Part shown: in pieces, positions 29,646-38,502 of the stretch
Layout of the letters: each line of letters starts with the position of its first letter
Numbering within the stretch: the stretch's first letter is position 1
Assembly: GCF_003063625.1 (NCBI RefSeq)
Contig: NZ_CP026604.1
Location: forward strand, 868,001 to 932,000
Length of the DNA: 64,000 bases
Origin: Saccharobesus litoralis
GTDB taxonomy: Bacteria; Pseudomonadota; Gammaproteobacteria; Enterobacterales; Alteromonadaceae
Direction: 5' to 3'
Program-made: the position numbers and the translations under genes
The notes under the pieces: model-generated
What the model saw: the letters and a program-made list of their open reading frames with translations, nothing else
The model's database searches: none
Told to the model about the DNA's origin: nothing

Positions 29646-30680
29646 ATGAAACGATTATTACCCACTTCCACGGCTGGCAGTTTGCCTAAGCCATCTTGGT
29701 TAGCTGAGCCTGAAAAACTTTGGTCGCCATGGAAGTTAAAAAACCAAGCATTAATCGATGGCAAACAAGACGCGCTGCGTATTGCATTACAAGAACAACA
29801 AAGTGCAGGGATAGATATTGTCAGTGATGGCGAACAAACTCGTCAGCATTTTGTCACCACCTTTATCGAGAACCTGAGTGGGGTCGATTTTGAGAACAAA
29901 AAAACGGTGCGAATTCGTGACCGCTACGACGCCAGTGTACCTGGGGTTGTCGGTCCAATAGCAAGACAAAAGCCGGTATTTGTTGAAGACGCCAAGTTTT
30001 TGCGTTCACAAACCAAACAACCCATAAAATGGGCATTACCAGGTCCCATGACCATGGTTGATACCTTATACGATGATTACTACCAAGACCGCAAAACATT
30101 AGCCTTTGAATTTGCCAAAGCACTTAATGCCGAAGCCAAAGAGCTTGAAGCTGCTGGCGTCGATATTATTCAATTTGACGAACCCGCTTTTAATGTTTTT
30201 CTTGATGATGTTTGTGATTGGGGAATAACGGCACTGGAAAAAGCCACGCAAGGACTTAAATGCGAAACAGCTGTGCATATTTGTTATGGCTACGGGATTA
30301 AGGCAAATACTGATTGGAAAAAAACCTTAGGCAATGAATGGCGTCATTATGAGCAGACCTTTCCCGCATTACAACAATCGAGTATTGATATTGTCTCGCT
30401 CGAATGCCATAACGGACGCGTACCGCTAGAGGTACTTGAAATGATCCGCGGTAAAAAAGTTATGGTAGGCGCTATTGATGTCGCCAGCGAACAGATAGAA
30501 ACACCTGAAGAAGTGGCAGAAACCTTACGAAGTGCACTTAAGTATGTTGACGCAAACCAACTATACCCTTGCACTAATTGCGGTATGGCGCCATTACCAC
30601 GTCATATCGCCCGCGCTAAGCTCAATGCACTGAGTGCTGGCGCAGCCATTGTAAGGCAAGAGCTAGAACAAGCTTTATAG
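29646..30680 (+). CDS. mesD: Core methionine synthase MesD (MetE C-domain type)
   Basis: A 344-residue protein equivalent to the catalytic half of MetE, transferring a methyl group to homocysteine without the folate-binding N-terminal half. Zinc ligands are visible as His and Cys in AVHICYGYG, Glu in SLECHNGR and Cys in CTNCGMAPLP. It begins MKRLLPTSTAGSLPKP as in relatives; an ATG 24 bases upstream overlaps the mesX stop but has no better ribosome site. Pairing with mesX identifies it as MesD rather than a truncated metE. The methyl donor of this class is unknown to me. Confidence 0.88.
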   Translation: MKRLLPTSTAGSLPKPSWLAEPEKLWSPWKLKNQALIDGKQDALRIALQEQQSAGIDIVSDGEQTRQHFVTTFIENLSGVDFENKKTVRIRDRYDASVPGVVGPIARQKPVFVEDAKFLRSQTKQPIKWALPGPMTMVDTLYDDYYQDRKTLAFEFAKALNAEAKELEAAGVDIIQFDEPAFNVFLDDVCDWGITALEKATQGLKCETAVHICYGYGIKANTDWKKTLGNEWRHYEQTFPALQQSSIDIVSLECHNGRVPLEVLEMIRGKKVMVGAIDVASEQIETPEEVAETLRSALKYVDANQLYPCTNCGMAPLPRHIARAKLNALSAGAAIVRQELEQAL

Positions 30681-30733
30681 TCTGTATGATCTGATTTTAT
30701 GCTTCTAAATTAGCGCAATAAGCAAATGCTCAC

Positions 30734-30774
30734 CAAAAAAAGCGGTACAGCCAATTTCTATTAGCCATACCGCT
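30734..30774 (-). terminator. Terminator of the TonB receptor-lipoprotein-GH operon
   Basis: On the minus strand AGCGGTATGGC pairs with GGCTGTACCGCT and is followed by seven T. It lies 127 bases past the stop of the large modular enzyme, so the repeat at 30834 would be transcribed. Confidence 0.8.
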
Positions 30775-30833
30775 CAAGCACACAACTTCTAAATCTAACT
30801 CTTTATTGAATCAAGAGAATAAAGCAGGCTGTT

Positions 30834-30881
30834 GGGATTTTTGTTCCAGACAAATCCCAACTACTTATATCCCTATAAGCA
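30834..30881 (+). repeat. Family C hairpin repeat, single diverged copy
   Basis: GGGATTTTTGTTCCAGACAA and ATCCC followed by AACTACTTATATCCCTATAAGCA. The stem is GGGATTT/AAATCCC, one pair longer than in the tandem copies at 21390-21534. Confidence 0.7.
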
Positions 30882-30900
30882 AAACCTGCCCTACATTGAT

Positions 30901-33900
30901 TTACGGTGCGACTGTGTAGTCCAGTTTAAGTCCACCGATATTGCAGCAGTAGTTAGCTGAGGTATCGATTTGTAGGCGGATACCTTTGTACTCAGCCATA
31001 TTACGATCGCTATCTAGCGTTCCTTCTTGTGAAAGGTATGGGTCGTTCCAGCCACCGCCACCAGGTAGTTGGAAAGAGCCAAGTAGCTCTTCGCCACCAT
31101 CGTAAATACCGTACAAGCTTGCGGTGCCACCGCTACCGCCAACATGTTGGATGGTGGCTTTAATATCACCGACTGGAGCAAAATCTAAATCGTACGATAC
31201 CCAAGCGCCATCCTTAATTGAATCTAGCTTGTCGGCTTTTACATTTAAGATATTGCTATCAGTCGCGGTATCTAACACAAACTGTTTCGCTGCTTTTACT
31301 GGTTTAACACTACCAACATTAACCTTGAACCAGTCAACATTAACCCCAGACGAAACCACAATGCGTAAGGTATCAATCTTATCTATAGCGCTAGTATCTA
31401 GGCTTTCAAAACCAAACTCCTGATACTTCTTCCAACCGCCAGTCGAGGTGGTTTGTAATTCACCCAGCATAGTGCCATCAGCATAGACAGTGAATTTAGG
31501 GCCACTAAATGATGCTACGCGCGCACTGATAGACAAGTTAGTTACGCTATCTTGGTTAATATCAAACTCAAACCAGTCGCCAAAGCCAATATGGTTACGG
31601 GCAGTACCGCCGTCACCTGTATCTTCGGTTTTCATAGCATCTGGGTTTTCGCCATCTTTATCACCAATGCGGTTAGCGTCTTCAGCTTGTAGAACCAGCT
31701 CGTTAACGTCGTAGCGCACAAAGGTTGCTTCATAGCCATCAACATTAATTCCACCGCCAACTTGAACAAAACGTAGCGAGGTTACATTACCGCCAGTTGG
31801 AGCATTAAGTTTTACTTTATCAGACCATGCATAGTCACCCCAACCACCAATATCAACAGTAGTAATGTCACCTAAGTAACCATTTTCACCCAGCTCAGCA
31901 TAGTTAGCATACACTTTTAAGGTGCGAACATTGTTTGAGGTATTAGCACGGACATGCATATAAGCAACATCAGCCATATTCACATCAAACTCAAACCAAG
32001 CGCCGTCATAGGTATAACCGACTTGTTCGCCACTGTTCTCAAGTTTTAAGCCAGACTCACTATTGCGTGCCGTGTCAGAACCAAAGGTCGCTTCCGCTTC
32101 TAACGCTAAGGTAACAGGTGGTTTACCAAATACTGGCGCTTGGCCGATATGCGCATTATAAGCAAAGGATTCTGCGGTACCGATTGAGTCGCTCGCTGCA
32201 TATAGTGGCGCTTCGCTGCTGGTACTGGTTTCCATACGCAGGTACAAGCCATTGGCTTTCGATAGTAATGAGAAAGTGCTATCGCCATTATCTACCCAAA
32301 TAAACTTAGCGTTATCTGAGATATCATCCGACGGTAACGTTTGAACATGGGTATAACCGTAGCGGCCCGTATCTACTTGGACATAACGACCTGTATAGTC
32401 ACGTAAAGCAACCATATTCTCACCGGCATCTTCAATCACAAAACCTTGATCAACAGCCGTAGCATTTGCCGTTAGCGGCGATAAGCTCTGAGGTAATGTT
32501 TCATCAGATTGCACATAGCTACCGTTATCCGCCATGATAGCCACGTACTCGCCAATCGGCGCTTGCGCATAGCCATTAGTCACCGAATCTATATCGACCG
32601 CATCCGGTAAGCTGAACAAGGTCATGGTATGTAATAACAAGCCATCATCATACTTAAAGTACTGCTCAAACTCGCTGATCGTATCGATATGCTCGCCTTC
32701 GATCACTAAGTTATCAAAGTGGAAGAAACGTAAATACGCTTGCTTATTTAAGCTTAAGTTCGGCTCGGTTAATAACTCTTCCATATTGTAAGACGCTTGG
32801 CGAATGTTAAAGTCTTTAAAGACTTTATCGCTGATCATGCTTACTGTATCTGGCGTGGTATCACCCTCATCCCAAATACGTAAGTTAAAGATCACTGTCT
32901 CTTTGCCATAAAACTCAAAGTTCTCAAATACGCCCCCTGAGTGGTTTTGTAATGGCCCGATACGTAAGCGGCTATCAAATACACCATGATTTTTCCAAAA
33001 CGAATCGGTACGGCGATCTGAACTTAAGATAGTATGGTTAGTGACTTTAGTTTCGATATTGCGATCACCCGAGAACACACCTTCCCAACCGAGTTGGAAA
33101 GAAGGACCATTGTGCATTACATAACTGGTGCACTGATCCATAGTGTAGTTTTCATGTACATAGGTAATATCGTCATCGTTGATTAACAAGCTGCCTTTGT
33201 AAGCCACTTCAGCACCGTTATCTTGGTAGGTACCGCCACCATATCCAACATCTTTATGGTTGTTCACCTCGGCTTTACCATTGCGAACCATCACACCCAT
33301 ACGCGCGCCAATGTTAGTAAAACCTTCAAATACGGTTGGCTCAGCTTTATACGCACCTTGGAGCCAAACGTGGGTATCCCAAGCTTGAGTGATACCCCAA
33401 GGGTTACCTTCAATTGCATCTAGGTGTGACCATTTACTACGCGCGCGATCACTCCAAACATAGCCGTCGGCGTCGCCTTCAGCAGTGGTATAAACATTAA
33501 ACATTTCGTCTGAGTACATAGCGCGACCCCAGACTTTCAACGGATAACTATCGTTCTTAAATAAGAAACCATAATGTAAAAATGCATCGCCCGGCGCGTA
33601 CATCTCACGCACCACATCGTTACCTTGGGCACCGCCATCTTCAGCCGGTACCGAGCCACCTTCACCTAAAAATTGATATTTAGGATTAGGCAAGTGAATA
33701 CCTGAACCAAATACCACTAGCTCGCCATCGTTAAACTCTTTGATTTCACCTTGAGGTGCCGACCCCGGCGCAACATGCATAGGGTTAACGAAGATAAACA
33801 ACGGCGCTTCAATCGTGATTGGGCCGCGATCTGCAGTATTTGCGGCATTAGTCCAGGCATTGCGATTAACAGCAATTCGGTAATGCTTAGCCGCATCGCT

Positions 33901-35430
33901 TGCTCCCTCCAAAGTGACATCAAAGGTTTGATCATCAACTTTAACAACATCGACTGGCGTTGGGTGGATCTCAAGATCGCCCATATCAACCATGCCCATC
34001 TCATCGTTAAGGCGAACACGGACAATGACTTTCTCGCTGGCATCAAAGTTAGTCCAATGCTTGCTATGTAATGAGCTACCTAACTCCCCTTCAATCGGCC
34101 CATAGTGACCATACCCATATGGACGATGACCTGATAAGTTGTCAGAACGATAGGTATGGCTACGATCATTCTGCGCTAAAAAGTTACGAATTTGCGGACG
34201 GGTTTCATAAACAGGTGAGATCAATGGTTCACCATCCATTGTTCTGACTTGTGCAGAGAAATAGCGAGAAACGCGCGTCGCTTTACCTTCATCTGGTTCG
34301 TTTGGCGTTTGGTATTGCATCAATGGGAAGGTGATATCACGCGTGACCAAATTGCCGTCATCATCGGTAACGTCTTTGGTGACCGTCATCATTTGATTAG
34401 CTTCGATCGCCGGTACTTGCGGATACACCTCTAGTGTGTCGTTAGTACCAACTATACGAATGGCCTCACTACCGTCCGAGCTTAAATCATCACGGATCGC
34501 ACGTACACGTAATAGGCTGGTTTCATCACGCGAGAAATTCGAGATAGTTAACATCTCTTCATCAACAGCGGCTTGGCCTAGAGTTGTCCAAGTATCAGAA
34601 CCTTCGATTTGTTGCTCAACCACAAAGCCAGATTCGTTCACACTGTTATCTGTCCAATAAGCGGTAAGCTGTGAATAGGGCGCACGTGATTGGAAGTGAA
34701 CTTTAGTAGGCGCATTAAGATAAGCCGAGTGATCAGCAGCAACCATTAGCATGCTATCCACGGTATGGTTTAAACCATCGCTGTCGATTGCCACTAAGGT
34801 TAGCTTATGCATACCCGCCTCTGGCAAGGTTAAGCTTGCTGTGTAATCTGGCGCGGTAGCCGATTCCGCTAGCTTTTCGCCTGCCAAGTAGTATTCAACT
34901 TTAACGATATCGCCGTCTTTATCGCTGGCGGTAACTGCTAAGTCTAATGATTCACCTGCCACTAACGGCGTATCATTAGTAGGTAATACTAAGGCGACTG
35001 TAGGCGGCTTTAACGCGGCTTCGACGACTAGCCTCATTTCGCCCGACGCCTGTGCTCCTTCTTTATCGGTAACCGTGGCACTTAACATATTCTCGCCAAG
35101 TGACGCGTTAATGGGCACCACAAAGCTAGGCATAGTGAATGGAGCTTGTGTAACACGCTTGATTAACGCGCCGTTCCAAAAGTATTCCACAAAAGCGATG
35201 TTGTTATCCGCATCGCTAACTTGGCTACTAATTTGGATCTCAGTACCAATCGCATAGCTATCTTGTGGGTCGACAATGCTGGCGGAAATAACCGGCGCGC
35301 TATTGTCTTTTTGCTGTGCGCAGTCGTCAGCGCTACAGCCAGGATCTTGAGTTGTTTTGTTATCGTCGCCATTACAGCCTGCTAACGCAAGCGCGATAAA
35401 AAATGGCAAAGCTTTCATTTTTAAAGCCAT
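30901..35430 (-). CDS. Modular GH49-like beta-helix lipoprotein with CBM6-like modules
   Basis: A 1509-residue lipoprotein (LALAGC, Cys19). Apparent order: two Ig/cadherin-like domains (about 45-235), an FN3-like domain (240-330), a domain like the GH49 N-terminal region (VNPMHVAPGSAPQGEIKEF), a beta-helix with INDDDITYVHENY (near 750) and HNGPSFQLGWEG (near 775), motifs that recall dextranase/isopullulanase, then a fascin-like beta-trefoil (about 970-1110) and three CBM6-like modules (about 1115-1509; for example LQAEDANRIGDKDGENPDAM). It is probably a surface-anchored polysaccharide hydrolase; the substrate is unknown. The start was chosen at ATG with AGAGG 6 bases before it. It is last gene of the TonB receptor operon. 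Confidence 0.72.
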   Translation of the reverse strand: MALKMKALPFFIALALAGCNGDDNKTTQDPGCSADDCAQQKDNSAPVISASIVDPQDSYAIGTEIQISSQVSDADNNIAFVEYFWNGALIKRVTQAPFTMPSFVVPINASLGENMLSATVTDKEGAQASGEMRLVVEAALKPPTVALVLPTNDTPLVAGESLDLAVTASDKDGDIVKVEYYLAGEKLAESATAPDYTASLTLPEAGMHKLTLVAIDSDGLNHTVDSMLMVAADHSAYLNAPTKVHFQSRAPYSQLTAYWTDNSVNESGFVVEQQIEGSDTWTTLGQAAVDEEMLTISNFSRDETSLLRVRAIRDDLSSDGSEAIRIVGTNDTLEVYPQVPAIEANQMMTVTKDVTDDDGNLVTRDITFPLMQYQTPNEPDEGKATRVSRYFSAQVRTMDGEPLISPVYETRPQIRNFLAQNDRSHTYRSDNLSGHRPYGYGHYGPIEGELGSSLHSKHWTNFDASEKVIVRVRLNDEMGMVDMGDLEIHPTPVDVVKVDDQTFDVTLEGASDAAKHYRIAVNRNAWTNAANTADRGPITIEAPLFIFVNPMHVAPGSAPQGEIKEFNDGELVVFGSGIHLPNPKYQFLGEGGSVPAEDGGAQGNDVVREMYAPGDAFLHYGFLFKNDSYPLKVWGRAMYSDEMFNVYTTAEGDADGYVWSDRARSKWSHLDAIEGNPWGITQAWDTHVWLQGAYKAEPTVFEGFTNIGARMGVMVRNGKAEVNNHKDVGYGGGTYQDNGAEVAYKGSLLINDDDITYVHENYTMDQCTSYVMHNGPSFQLGWEGVFSGDRNIETKVTNHTILSSDRRTDSFWKNHGVFDSRLRIGPLQNHSGGVFENFEFYGKETVIFNLRIWDEGDTTPDTVSMISDKVFKDFNIRQASYNMEELLTEPNLSLNKQAYLRFFHFDNLVIEGEHIDTISEFEQYFKYDDGLLLHTMTLFSLPDAVDIDSVTNGYAQAPIGEYVAIMADNGSYVQSDETLPQSLSPLTANATAVDQGFVIEDAGENMVALRDYTGRYVQVDTGRYGYTHVQTLPSDDISDNAKFIWVDNGDSTFSLLSKANGLYLRMETSTSSEAPLYAASDSIGTAESFAYNAHIGQAPVFGKPPVTLALEAEATFGSDTARNSESGLKLENSGEQVGYTYDGAWFEFDVNMADVAYMHVRANTSNNVRTLKVYANYAELGENGYLGDITTVDIGGWGDYAWSDKVKLNAPTGGNVTSLRFVQVGGGINVDGYEATFVRYDVNELVLQAEDANRIGDKDGENPDAMKTEDTGDGGTARNHIGFGDWFEFDINQDSVTNLSISARVASFSGPKFTVYADGTMLGELQTTSTGGWKKYQEFGFESLDTSAIDKIDTLRIVVSSGVNVDWFKVNVGSVKPVKAAKQFVLDTATDSNILNVKADKLDSIKDGAWVSYDLDFAPVGDIKATIQHVGGSGGTASLYGIYDGGEELLGSFQLPGGGGWNDPYLSQEGTLDSDRNMAEYKGIRLQIDTSANYCCNIGGLKLDYTVAP

Positions 35431-35480
35431 GATGAGCCTCTTTAAAATTCTTACTGACAAACATTAATTGAGTTTGTGAA

Positions 35481-35508
35481 GAGGAGTCTTTTCACTGGAA
35501 GACTCCTC
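35481..35508 (-). other. Intercistronic 10-bp perfect stem-loop
   Basis: GAGGAGTCTT, 8-base loop, AAGACTCCTC between the second lipoprotein gene and the modular enzyme. No T run follows, so it is probably an attenuator or an mRNA-stabilising or processing hairpin rather than a full terminator. Confidence 0.6.
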
Positions 35509-35537
35509 ACGCTATATACATTGCGTCTTGCCTGAGC

Positions 35538-38447
35538 CTATTGGCTATCACCCTGTACTAGGTAAACCACTTCACCGGTAATTTGGTCGATAGCGTACAA
35601 AGCGCTTTCGGTGCGATCGGTTGCTACCAAATAAGGTAAGCCACCTTCCGAGACAATAGAGCTCAACTCACCTATGGTGTTTTCAGCCGACAATAATGGT
35701 TTAAGTGTGACTAACGTATTGCCGCCAGCTAAGCCACCTTGCGGTGTTGCTTCCACTAACTCAGCTAAGTTTGCTAGATCTAACTCTGCCACTTGATTGC
35801 CGTAAGCCACATAAGCTTTGTGGTACTGGCGATCAACCGCAATAGAGTGGCTATCCAGTAACACAACCGCATCGCCATTACTATCAACCAGATTTAGTTG
35901 GGTAAATGGCACTGTTTGGTCGTAGATGTCTTTGCGCACAGTGGCATAAACACGGGCTTGTTTATCACCTTTGTTTTGCGCAAGCGTAATGATGTATTCG
36001 GTGCGCGCATCACCTTCACCTACATAAAGTAAGTCGGCCGATACCGTACCTTCATAGTTAGTTGTGCTGCCAAAGGTCTTTCTCGACAGCCATTTACGAT
36101 GCGTGGTCGAATCACTATTTTGGATTGGGCTACCTTCAAGGTTGTAGTTCATGGTGATACGACCAATACCGTCATTACCTGTAACGTAAAGCGTATTACC
36201 GTCTTCCGACATCACCATTTGGCGGCCATCCCATATAGTATTACCAAAGCCAGATAGCTTGGCATCCGAAGTCGCGGTTTTCTTCAAGTCTGGATAGTTT
36301 TTCAGATCCGATACTCTAAGCTCGGCTTTATCCCACTTGGCACGCACTAAATAGTTACCATCAGTGACTGGACGATAGTTATTAACCGCAACACCACCAA
36401 TTTTCTTTTCAAGCTCGGTTTTACCGTACAAGGCCAAAGGCGCTGTTAGCTTGCTAGGGCTAGATACCATCTTAAACTCGGTAACTTGTTTGCCTTCTTT
36501 CTCCGCCATATAGAAGATAGGGAAACCGCCGCGACCATCTACCGTAACATCAATCAGGTCGGTGTAAGCACCCGCTTTGGCTGGGAACAAGGTATCTTTA
36601 TTCTCCAAACGACGTACATACAAAGTCAAAGGTTGTAAGTTGATATCGTCAAACGGTGTAATGGTGGCATCAACCGCTGAAGTTAATACAAAGGCTTTAT
36701 CCTTACCCACCTCAACATCAGTCATGCTAGCAACGTAAGTCCAAATACCTGTTGCTGGGTCATAACTGGTAATCGGGTTGCCATTAACTAATAAATTAGC
36801 CGTGGTCACAGCATCATTACCGGTATTTAAGTGAGCTTGACCACGCAACGTCACCGTATCCGAGGCCGTTGCACTCACAGCAGATGGGAACTCAATCTTG
36901 GCATCTAAAACCGGTAAGCTTGGGTCGGCTTTAGTTTTAACCGTCCAGCTAAAGGTTTCATCACCAACGCTAAAGCTAGGCTTAATCGAGGTAACATAGG
37001 TTTCAGGTAGCATTACCTTAATTTGTAGGGTTTGTCCTGGCTCTATTTCTGCATTCGGTGAATCGGTAAAGAAACGACCATCAATTGAGTAAAGTACTTT
37101 ACCCGATAATGCATTGCCATCAGCGTCAGTCGCAGAAACATTAACCGGTAACGCAGCGTTGTAGCCTTGTAACGATACGTTGTAGATCAGCTCTTGAGGT
37201 GCTTCGGCAGTACTTAATGGCGCACCAGAGTTACGAGGATCATTGATAAAAGTATCAGGATCAATCTCATCAAACTCGGTATCTTTACCTTCGGTTACCA
37301 CTTCAAATGGTACGATTTGCGTACGGGTTTCACGGCTTTTCACCACCTTAACCCCGCGCTCATCGGTTTTAGCCACCATCACAGTTTCGCCACTGTCGGT
37401 TAGCTGCGCCACCATTTCGTATTCAACCACTTCATAATCCCAAGTCAATTGCGCACGATAGGTTTGGTCAAATACATAGTCAGGTAAGGCAAAATCAACC
37501 CGCAGATAATCACCATTGCTAGCACAGGTGTTATACGCGTATGGCGTTGAGGTTTTAAAATCATCATCGCTATACACCGAGACATTAGCCACAGGTAACA
37601 CTAATGGATTACCTTCTTCGTCTTCACCGACATAAGTGTCTTTATCTGAAGTAAAGGTAAACTCTGATTTAGCAAAGTTGCTTAAGCCACCAACTGGCAT
37701 TTTCGATACAAAGCTCACCACTTGGCCATCGGCATATTCAGTGGCCGGTTTTACATCAAGCAATTCAAATTCTAATTGCGCTGCAATTTGCTTAGCGATA
37801 GCTTCTCTTTGCGTTAAATCATTGCCGTCTTCATCCTGATTGTCATAAGGATCAAAGGTAACATCACGCAACATGTCTGATGCCGAAGGTGTGCTTACGG
37901 TAAAGTCAAAGGTATCATCAGCATAAGTAAGGCTGGCGCCAAACTGCATGTCGTAATAGCCTTCACCTAAAATAAAGTCGATAGAGATCGTATCGTCATT
38001 TAATACCGAGGTGATAGTGCCATCGCCGGTTGTACCTGAGCCCGGTACCGTCGATTGCACGTTAGCAATAACCATTTGGTGCTTAAACGGGGTGGCAACC
38101 ATATAGCCTTCTTCAGAAGGACACTTGTCTGGATCGGGAGCAAGAATGGTTTCCGGCGCAGTTAAGGTAAAAGCATGGCTTTGAAATGGCGCTAAACCAG
38201 ATACTTTTTCTTGATCCGGCTTAAACGACAACTTAAGGGCATTACCATTATATTCAGCGCCCTGTAGCTGGTTAGCATCAGTGTAGGCTAAGTCAGCTTG
38301 CGTACCAGATTGACTAAAAGTAATAGCATCTGCGGTTTGTAAACGAGTATCCGCTGGTTTAGAGGTATCATCACTACAGCCCACTATACTGAGCACGGAA
38401 CAAACAGCTAAACAAACCGGCGTATTTTTAAAATATTTTGAAATCAT
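35538..38447 (-). CDS. Large surface-type lipoprotein, paralogue of its neighbour
   Basis: A 969-residue lipoprotein (SIVGC, Cys24) of no family I recognise. The first half looks like stacked beta-sandwich domains, including an Ig-like unit with FPSAVSATASDTVTLRGQAH; the last 350 residues look like a beta-propeller (MSEDGNTLYVTGNDGIGRI, HSIAVDRQYHKAYVAYGN). The preceding 960-residue lipoprotein has the same layout and matching segments, so they probably arose by duplication. GGAG lies before the ATG. Placed between a TonB receptor and a secreted enzyme, it is a candidate glycan-binding or receptor-partner protein. No catalytic motif is visible. Confidence 0.6.
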   Translation of the reverse strand: MISKYFKNTPVCLAVCSVLSIVGCSDDTSKPADTRLQTADAITFSQSGTQADLAYTDANQLQGAEYNGNALKLSFKPDQEKVSGLAPFQSHAFTLTAPETILAPDPDKCPSEEGYMVATPFKHQMVIANVQSTVPGSGTTGDGTITSVLNDDTISIDFILGEGYYDMQFGASLTYADDTFDFTVSTPSASDMLRDVTFDPYDNQDEDGNDLTQREAIAKQIAAQLEFELLDVKPATEYADGQVVSFVSKMPVGGLSNFAKSEFTFTSDKDTYVGEDEEGNPLVLPVANVSVYSDDDFKTSTPYAYNTCASNGDYLRVDFALPDYVFDQTYRAQLTWDYEVVEYEMVAQLTDSGETVMVAKTDERGVKVVKSRETRTQIVPFEVVTEGKDTEFDEIDPDTFINDPRNSGAPLSTAEAPQELIYNVSLQGYNAALPVNVSATDADGNALSGKVLYSIDGRFFTDSPNAEIEPGQTLQIKVMLPETYVTSIKPSFSVGDETFSWTVKTKADPSLPVLDAKIEFPSAVSATASDTVTLRGQAHLNTGNDAVTTANLLVNGNPITSYDPATGIWTYVASMTDVEVGKDKAFVLTSAVDATITPFDDINLQPLTLYVRRLENKDTLFPAKAGAYTDLIDVTVDGRGGFPIFYMAEKEGKQVTEFKMVSSPSKLTAPLALYGKTELEKKIGGVAVNNYRPVTDGNYLVRAKWDKAELRVSDLKNYPDLKKTATSDAKLSGFGNTIWDGRQMVMSEDGNTLYVTGNDGIGRITMNYNLEGSPIQNSDSTTHRKWLSRKTFGSTTNYEGTVSADLLYVGEGDARTEYIITLAQNKGDKQARVYATVRKDIYDQTVPFTQLNLVDSNGDAVVLLDSHSIAVDRQYHKAYVAYGNQVAELDLANLAELVEATPQGGLAGGNTLVTLKPLLSAENTIGELSSIVSEGGLPYLVATDRTESALYAIDQITGEVVYLVQGDSQ

Positions 38448-38502
38448 GGTGACTCCGAAAAATCGAGTTTTAACGCCCCACCATACGGCAGGGCTCTTAA
38501 AT

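Noticed and set aside
33717-34071. Overlapping open frames on both strands inside the large modular enzyme
   Set aside because: They arise from codon pattern within a clearly coding 4.5-kb frame.
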